Position numbers and translations under genes: made by a program. Under the pieces are notes generated by a model. That model was not told the DNA's origin and made no database searches. It saw nothing but the letters and a program-made list of their open reading frames with translations. A stretch of DNA of 64,000 bases from Halomonas sp. CH40 (lineage in GTDB: Bacteria; Pseudomonadota; Gammaproteobacteria; Pseudomonadales; Halomonadaceae), in contig CP112982.1 of NCBI GenBank assembly GCA_041875495.1, positions 558,001 through 622,000 on the forward strand, given 5' to 3'. Each line of letters opens with the position of its first letter. Position 1 is the stretch's first letter. This document shows, in pieces, positions 59,118 to 64,000 of this stretch.

Positions 59118-60935
59118 ATGGTCGAAGTGGATCTGACGCAACCCCCTTTTAACATGCTCGACGAGACGGGCCGTGAGCAGGTGCGTCATAGTATGGATAT
59201 GGTGTATTACGATCGTGATGAGATCATTCTGGAAACAGGCCAGACGGGGGAGTATGTTTTTCTGATCCACAAGGGGGAAGTGGCAGAAGTCGACCCTACT
59301 TTGCCTTCCTCATCCTCCAGGATCGGCCACTATACGGCGGGCGATCTGTTTGGCGCTATCAGCATCCTGAATGGGAAAAGCCGTTACCGCTTTATCGCTG
59401 AACAGGAGTGCCTGTGCCATTTATTGCCCAAGGCGCTGTTTGAGCAGTTATGCCGTGATTACCCTGATTTCAGCGATTTTTTCCGTCAGACCCTGGCGCA
59501 TAAAGCCCGCCTGATGACAGAAAAGCGCGCTGAAGGCGGGGTAACCATGGCGGGTTTCATGCTGGCCCAGGCCAAGGAGTGCATGCGCGAGCCGGTGATG
59601 ATGGAGGCCAATACCGATATTACCGACGCGGTAAAGCAGCTGAACGAGCGCCATGCCGATAGCGTTCTGGTCATGCATGACGGCGCACCCGGCATGGTCA
59701 CCAAGACGGATCTGTTGAATGCCCTGGTCATGGATGGACGGGAACAGAGCAGCCCAGTGGTGGATATTGCCCACTTCTCCCTGGTCACCGTGACGCCGCA
59801 ACAATACCTGTTTGAAGCCCTGGTGCTGATGACCCGCCACAAGGTGTCTCGAGTGGTGGTGGTTGAGCGCGACCAGGTGAAAGGCGTGGTTGAGCTGACT
59901 GATGTGCTCAGCTACTTCTCCAGCCGCAGCTATGTGGTCAGCCTGCAGGTCGAGCAGGCCAATGACCTGGAGACTCTGGCAGCGGCCAGCCAGCGCACCC
60001 CTGAGCTGGTCAAGGCGCTGATGGCTCAAGGGGTCAAGCTACGCTTTGCCATGGATCTGCTGGCGGCATTGAACGGGCGGATTATCAGTAAGGCATGGCA
60101 GTTTACCGTTGACGAGCGTTTTCATGCCGATAGCTGCCTGATGGTGATGGGCAGCGAAGGGCGCGGCGAGCAGATTCTGAAAACCGATCAGGACAATGGC
60201 CTGATCCTGGAAGATCATCTGGAATGGCCTGAAGTAGCAGACGATATGCAACGCCTGACGGAGACCCTGATCAAGCTGGGTTATCCCCCCTGCCCGGGGA
60301 ATATCATGGTTTCCAATCCAGAGTGGGTCGGCACGGTCAGCCAGTGGCAGCGGCGGATTGCCCGCTGGGTTGAGGCGCGTGATGGGGACAGCCTGATGAA
60401 GCTGGCGATCATGCTTGATGCCCATGCGGTTGCTGGCAATCCGGCACTGCTTGAGCGGGTGCGCAGCACCCTGTTTGAAGCCGGTGCCAAGGATGAATTA
60501 CTGCTTTCCTACTTTGCCCGCACCACGCTGCGCTTCTCCACTCCGCTGACCCTGTTTGGCTCCTTGAAGAAGCCTCAGCACGGCATTGATATCAAAAAAG
60601 GCGGTATCTTTCCCATTGTGCATGGTGTGCGCACCATGGCGCTGGAACGCGGCATACTGGCCACATCGACCCTCGACCGACTGGATGCCCTGGTTGAGGA
60701 TGGCCGTCTTAAACGTCGCTTTGCAGACGACCTGGGGGAAGCATTGGCGCTGTTTACCGAATTACGCCTGAAGCAGCAGCTGGAGGAGGGCGAATCGAAC
60801 GTCAGCAAGCGCTCCGACCGGGTTGTGGTGCAGGAGCTTTCCTCGCTGGAACGTGACCTGATGCGTGAAGCCCTGCATATCGTCAAGGATCTCAAGCAGC
60901 GTCTGTCTCACCGCTATCATCTTGAGTATTCGTAA
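59118..60935 (+). CDS. cNMP-binding / CBS / DUF294 nucleotidyltransferase-like protein
   Basis: 605 aa from the ATG at 59118 (GAGGTG eight bases upstream; start MVEVDLTQPPFNML). Domains in order: cyclic-nucleotide-binding fold (about 10-130: YVFLIHKGEVAEVDP, GDLFGAISILNGKSRYRF) and paired CBS domains (about 160-285: MREPVMMEANTDITDAVKQL; VTVTPQQYLFEALVLMTRHK). A DUF294 nucleotidyltransferase domain (about 300-440) has GSEGRGEQILKTDQDNGLI starting at residue 345, and a DUF294 C-terminal domain follows (about 470-600). Such proteins resemble GlnD-type transferases and are often near acetate symporter genes; the target is unknown. Divergent from the symporter operon. In many genomes a 3'-5' exonuclease gene follows, but not here. 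Confidence 0.88.
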   Translation: MVEVDLTQPPFNMLDETGREQVRHSMDMVYYDRDEIILETGQTGEYVFLIHKGEVAEVDPTLPSSSSRIGHYTAGDLFGAISILNGKSRYRFIAEQECLCHLLPKALFEQLCRDYPDFSDFFRQTLAHKARLMTEKRAEGGVTMAGFMLAQAKECMREPVMMEANTDITDAVKQLNERHADSVLVMHDGAPGMVTKTDLLNALVMDGREQSSPVVDIAHFSLVTVTPQQYLFEALVLMTRHKVSRVVVVERDQVKGVVELTDVLSYFSSRSYVVSLQVEQANDLETLAAASQRTPELVKALMAQGVKLRFAMDLLAALNGRIISKAWQFTVDERFHADSCLMVMGSEGRGEQILKTDQDNGLILEDHLEWPEVADDMQRLTETLIKLGYPPCPGNIMVSNPEWVGTVSQWQRRIARWVEARDGDSLMKLAIMLDAHAVAGNPALLERVRSTLFEAGAKDELLLSYFARTTLRFSTPLTLFGSLKKPQHGIDIKKGGIFPIVHGVRTMALERGILATSTLDRLDALVEDGRLKRRFADDLGEALALFTELRLKQQLEEGESNVSKRSDRVVVQELSSLERDLMREALHIVKDLKQRLSHRYHLEYS

Positions 60936-61051
60936 GCAGGCATTATGGTTTCGGGCCGTCGGCAGTAAGGGAGATAAGCTGTTAGAATGCGCGGTTTGAA
61001 ATAGCCGTTGAATTCTTTTTTTGCTGCAGCACGACTGTCTGGGCCCTGTTT

Positions 61052-61981
61052 ATGTCAACCATCATGTCTTCACCACAAGCGGTCAATGCCGCTGTTGACC
61101 ATCTCGATCCCGCGCCGAGCGGAACTTCCTCGAGCCATACGGCAGCACAGGCGCGACAAAAACGCGAATTCGACAAGCTGCAAAAGCGCCTGCGTCGCTG
61201 CGTCGGCCATGCCATTATTGATTACCGGATGATTGAAGAAGGTGACAAGGTGATGGTGTGCCTATCTGGTGGCAAGGACAGTTACACCCTGCTGGAGATT
61301 CTGCGCAACCTGCAGCGTAATGCGCCGGTGAACTTTTCGCTCGTGGCGGTCAATCTGGATCAGAAACAGCCGGGCTTTCCTGAGCACGTGCTGCCCGCAT
61401 ATCTGGATAAACTTGGCGTTGACTACCATATCCTTGAACGCGATACCTACTCGGTGGTCAAGGAAAAAACGCCGGAAGGCAAGACTACCTGTGCACTTTG
61501 TTCAAGGCTACGGCGTGGTTCCCTGTACGGGTTTGCCGAACAGATCGGCGCCAACAAGGTGGCACTGGGACATCACCGTGAAGACATTCTGGAAACCCTG
61601 TTTTTGAACATGTTCTTTGGCGGCAGCCTGAAAGCCATGCCACCCAAGCTGTTATCAGATGATGGCAAGAATATTGTCATCCGTCCCCTGGCTTACTGCA
61701 AGGAAGCGGATATTGCCGAGTTTGCCCGCCAGATGGAATTCCCGATCATTCCCTGCAATCTATGCGGCTCGCAGCCCAATATGCAGCGCCAGGTGGTCAA
61801 GGAAATGCTGGCCGAGTGGAATCAAAAACACCCAGGGCGACTGGAAAGCATGTTCAAAGCGGTAACCAACGTGGCCCCGTCTCAGCTCGCCGATCGACAG
61901 CTATTTGATTTTGCAGGGCTGGAAGCCAAACAGGCCGACCAGATGGCCGACCGTATTCATGCCTTTGAAGTGGGTTCCTGA
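61052..61981 (+). CDS. ttcA: tRNA 2-thiocytidine(32) synthetase
   Basis: ATP-dependent, Fe-S enzyme that thiolates C32 of certain tRNAs. 309 aa with PP-loop SGGKDS (72-77) and the two CxxC motifs C147-C150 (TTCALC) and C235-C238 (PCNLC) that hold the cluster. Also [18 protein letters not shown] and [20 protein letters not shown]. An N-terminal extension of about 35 residues is less conserved; a start at 61064 is possible. It ends 1 bp before the convergent fnr stop. Confidence 0.95.
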   Translation: MSTIMSSPQAVNAAVDHLDPAPSGTSSSHTAAQARQKREFDKLQKRLRRCVGHAIIDYRMIEEGDKVMVCLSGGKDSYTLLEILRNLQRNAPVNFSLVAVNLDQKQPGFPEHVLPAYLDKLGVDYHILERDTYSVVKEKTPEGKTTCALCSRLRRGSLYGFAEQIGANKVALGHHREDILETLFLNMFFGGSLKAMPPKLLSDDGKNIVIRPLAYCKEADIAEFARQMEFPIIPCNLCGSQPNMQRQVVKEMLAEWNQKHPGRLESMFKAVTNVAPSQLADRQLFDFAGLEAKQADQMADRIHAFEVGS

Positions 61982-61982
61982 C

Positions 61983-62729
61983 TCAACTGGCGTCTTCGAT
62001 TTCTTCTTCGGCCAGGGTCAACAGCAGCGGCATATCGAGGATATTCACTTCCCGGCCGGAAACGGCAACAACGCCCTGGCTCTGGAAACGGCTTAGAATG
62101 CGGCTGACGGTTTCTACCGCCAGCCCCAGATAATTGCCGATATCCGCCCGGGCCATGGAAAGCCGGAAGCTGTAGGGGGAATAACCGCGGCGGCGGAAGC
62201 GCTCAGACAGCGTGACCAAAAAAGTGGCCAGGCGCTGGTCGGCAGTCTTGCGCGAAAGAAGCCGCATCATGCGCCTATCATCGCGTAACTCCTTACTCAT
62301 GCTGCGGTATAGCTGGCCGCGTAATTCCGGCAATTCTTCAGAGAGCAGATCCAGGCGGTCAAAAGGGATCTCGCATACCGTGGTGGTTTCCAGCGCCACC
62401 ACGCTGCCCGGATAATGTCGCTCATCAATCCCGTCTAGCCCGACCAATTCGCTGGGCAGGTAGAAGTTGGTCAGCTGGTCGGTGCCACTGCCCTCGGTCG
62501 TCAACTGTTTGAGGCTGCCGGAACGCACCGCGAACACGCTGGTAAAACGGTCTCCCTGACGAAACAAAGGCTCACCCTTTTTCAGCGGCGCACGACGACG
62601 GATGATGGCATCAAACTGGCCCATGTCATCCAGCTCAAGGGCCAGGGGCAGACACAGCGAGCTGAGGCTGCATGTCTGGCAGCGGGCCTCATTGAGCCGG
62701 GCTCGCCGACGGCTCATTAGTTCCGGCAT
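61983..62729 (-). CDS. fnr: FNR/ANR-type oxygen-sensing transcription regulator
   Basis: 248-aa Crp/Fnr regulator that binds a [4Fe-4S] cluster and activates anaerobic genes. Cluster ligands: C17, C20, C26 (CQTCSLSSLC) and C119 (TTVCEIPF), matching the E. coli Fnr spacing. Effector beta-roll about 35-140, dimer helix, and DNA-binding helix ADIGNYLGLAVETVSRILSR with Glu and Ser-Arg of the FNR-box reader. The ATG at 62729 follows AAGGAGGAG. It is next to hemN, a classical FNR/ANR target, in the same orientation. Confidence 0.95.
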   Translation of the reverse strand: MPELMSRRRARLNEARCQTCSLSSLCLPLALELDDMGQFDAIIRRRAPLKKGEPLFRQGDRFTSVFAVRSGSLKQLTTEGSGTDQLTNFYLPSELVGLDGIDERHYPGSVVALETTTVCEIPFDRLDLLSEELPELRGQLYRSMSKELRDDRRMMRLLSRKTADQRLATFLVTLSERFRRRGYSPYSFRLSMARADIGNYLGLAVETVSRILSRFQSQGVVAVSGREVNILDMPLLLTLAEEEIEDAS

Positions 62730-62806
62730 GTGCTCCTCCTTGGAAAGATAATTTATCCATTATGCGAGCAAGAGCACACCGCCGACAAGGGTGTTAAGAA
62801 AGAGTG

Positions 62807-64000
62807 TTAAACAATCCTGGAATAACGCTGGGTGGTATCGCCAGGCAGATGAGCATCAAAGGCCATGGCCAGATGACGGATCAGCAGCCGTCCGATGGGC
62901 GTGGCGCGCAGAAGGTCGCCGTTGTGCTCCACCAAACCATCACGCAGCGCACCCTGTAAACGTTCCAGGGTGGCGGCGAAGTAGCGCGGCGCATCAATAT
63001 TCCAGCGTTTGCCTACGTCTGCCAGATCAATCTGCATATCGCACATCAGGCGCTCAATCACATCACGGCGAATCAGGTCATCAGTGCTCAGGCGTAGCCC
63101 CTTGACCGTGGCCAGCTGACCCTGATCCAGCGCCTGCTCATAGCTTGCCAGGTCAGTCGGGTTCTGGGCATAGACATCATTGACCCGCGAAATGGCCGAA
63201 ACGCCCAGGCCCACCAGATCACACTGGGCATGGCTTGAATAACCCTGGAAGTTGCGCTGCAAGGTGCCTTCGCGCTGAGCAATGGCCAGGCTGTCATCCG
63301 GGCGGGCAAAGTGATCCATGCCGATATGCACATAGCCTGCGCTGGTCAGCATATCAATGGTGGTGTGCAGGATATCCAGCTTCTCTTCGGCGCTTGGCAG
63401 GTCGCTTTCATTGATGCGTCGCTGCGGCGCGAAGCGCTGAGGCATGTGGGCGTAATTGAATACTGATAAACGTGCCGGGTTAAGATCAATCACCTGACGC
63501 AGGGTATCGGCAAACCCCGCCTGGGTCTGGTGAGGCAAGCCGTAGATAAGATCAAGATTCAGTGAGCGAAAGCCCAACCGATGGGCTTCATCCATCAGGG
63601 TTTCCGTCAGCACTCGAGGCTGGACGCGGTTGATGGCTTTCTGTACCACAGGGTCAAGATCCTGCACGCCCAAGCTGATGCGGTTAAACCCTAGTGATTG
63701 CAGATGGCGCAGGGTGAACACATCCGCCTCGCGGGGGTCGATCTCGATGGCATAGTCGCGGCTGGGTGATGATGACAGACCAAAGCGCGCATCCAGGCGA
63801 TCAATGACGTCACTCATCTGGCTCAGGGTCAGAAAGGTTGGCGTACCGCCGCCCCAGTGCAGCTGTTCAACGTTGCGTGTGGTATCCAGGTGCTGGGAAG
63901 TCAGTACCATCTCACGGTCGAGGCGTGACAGATAAGGCTCAGCCAGGGCAGTGTTTTTGGTGGCAATCTTGTTGCAGGCGCAATAGAAGCAGATCTTGCG
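62807..64000 (-). CDS. hemN: Oxygen-independent coproporphyrinogen III oxidase, 5' end outside window
   Basis: Radical-SAM enzyme of anaerobic heme synthesis. The frame stays open to the window edge, so the N-terminus is missing; the Met at 63910 is internal. At the edge the - strand reads KICFYCACNK, the CxxxCxxC cluster motif with its first Cys presumably just outside or in this stretch. Then follow HWGGGTPTFL, EIDPREAD, LGFNRISLGVQDLDPVVQKA, LNLDLIYGLPHQT, FNYAHMPQRF, HIGMDHFARPDDSLA and the HemN C-terminal domain. At least 398 codons are present of the usual ~455. Immediately upstream of fnr. Confidence 0.93.
   Translation of the reverse strand, partial: RKICFYCACNKIATKNTALAEPYLSRLDREMVLTSQHLDTTRNVEQLHWGGGTPTFLTLSQMSDVIDRLDARFGLSSSPSRDYAIEIDPREADVFTLRHLQSLGFNRISLGVQDLDPVVQKAINRVQPRVLTETLMDEAHRLGFRSLNLDLIYGLPHQTQAGFADTLRQVIDLNPARLSVFNYAHMPQRFAPQRRINESDLPSAEEKLDILHTTIDMLTSAGYVHIGMDHFARPDDSLAIAQREGTLQRNFQGYSSHAQCDLVGLGVSAISRVNDVYAQNPTDLASYEQALDQGQLATVKGLRLSTDDLIRRDVIERLMCDMQIDLADVGKRWNIDAPRYFAATLERLQGALRDGLVEHNGDLLRATPIGRLLIRHLAMAFDAHLPGDTTQRYSRIV

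Overview
The window looks like chromosomal DNA of a gammaproteobacterium, most probably a Halomonas-type halophile (Halomonadaceae). I base this on the mix of core genes (bamC-purC, aceE-aceF, adk, tsaB-rsmJ, ttcA-fnr-hemN), the acidic Asp/Glu/Gly-rich surface proteins and the acetate-switch gene set. The assignment is inference; no rRNA is present.

Layout. (1) 1-1.4 kb: 3' end of bamC, then purC. (2) 1.4-35.1 kb: a large surface-adhesin locus. An orphan OmpR-type response regulator faces purC. After about 1.1 kb of AT-rich DNA holding a short TA-flanked MITE-like element come two tandem cassettes. Each is a giant trimeric autotransporter adhesin (YadA/Hia type, ESPR signal, head-neck-stalk-anchor) followed by a small lipoprotein with a BamE-like and an OmpA peptidoglycan-binding domain (TpgA-like). 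The first adhesin (about 3,117 codons) is split by one in-frame amber codon at 8031. The second (4,569 aa) is intact and carries six 810-bp collagen-like repeats. Then follow a small secreted acidic protein, a small charged protein, a Sel1/SH3 periplasmic protein, a LysM-FecR protein and a CHASE2 sensor kinase. (3) 35.1-38.2 kb: trmO, a GNAT acetyltransferase, nadC, ampD. (4) 38.6-43.3 kb: pyruvate dehydrogenase aceE-aceF, the latter with three lipoyl domains. (5) 43.7-47.3 kb: adk, tsaB-rsmJ, a UPF0149 protein, a SprT-type protease. (6) 47.5-60.9 kb: acetate assimilation: acs, the CrbR/CrbS two-component pair, a HigBA toxin-antitoxin module, a small membrane protein, an acetate-type Na+/solute symporter with its DUF4212 partner, and a divergent cNMP/CBS/DUF294 protein. 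(7) 61.0-64.0 kb: ttcA, fnr/anr and the 3' two-thirds or more of hemN, which runs off the window.

How it fits together. The adhesin locus appears self-contained: two export/anchor cassettes plus envelope proteins and a sensor kinase, with a possible partner regulator at the far end. The acetate block matches the CrbS/CrbR (MxtR/ErdR) system known to control acs in Vibrio and Pseudomonas. Three heptanucleotide tandem arrays (ATTCACC/ACTCACC/ATTCACG types) lie exactly between convergent gene pairs and overlap a stop codon of a flanking gene.
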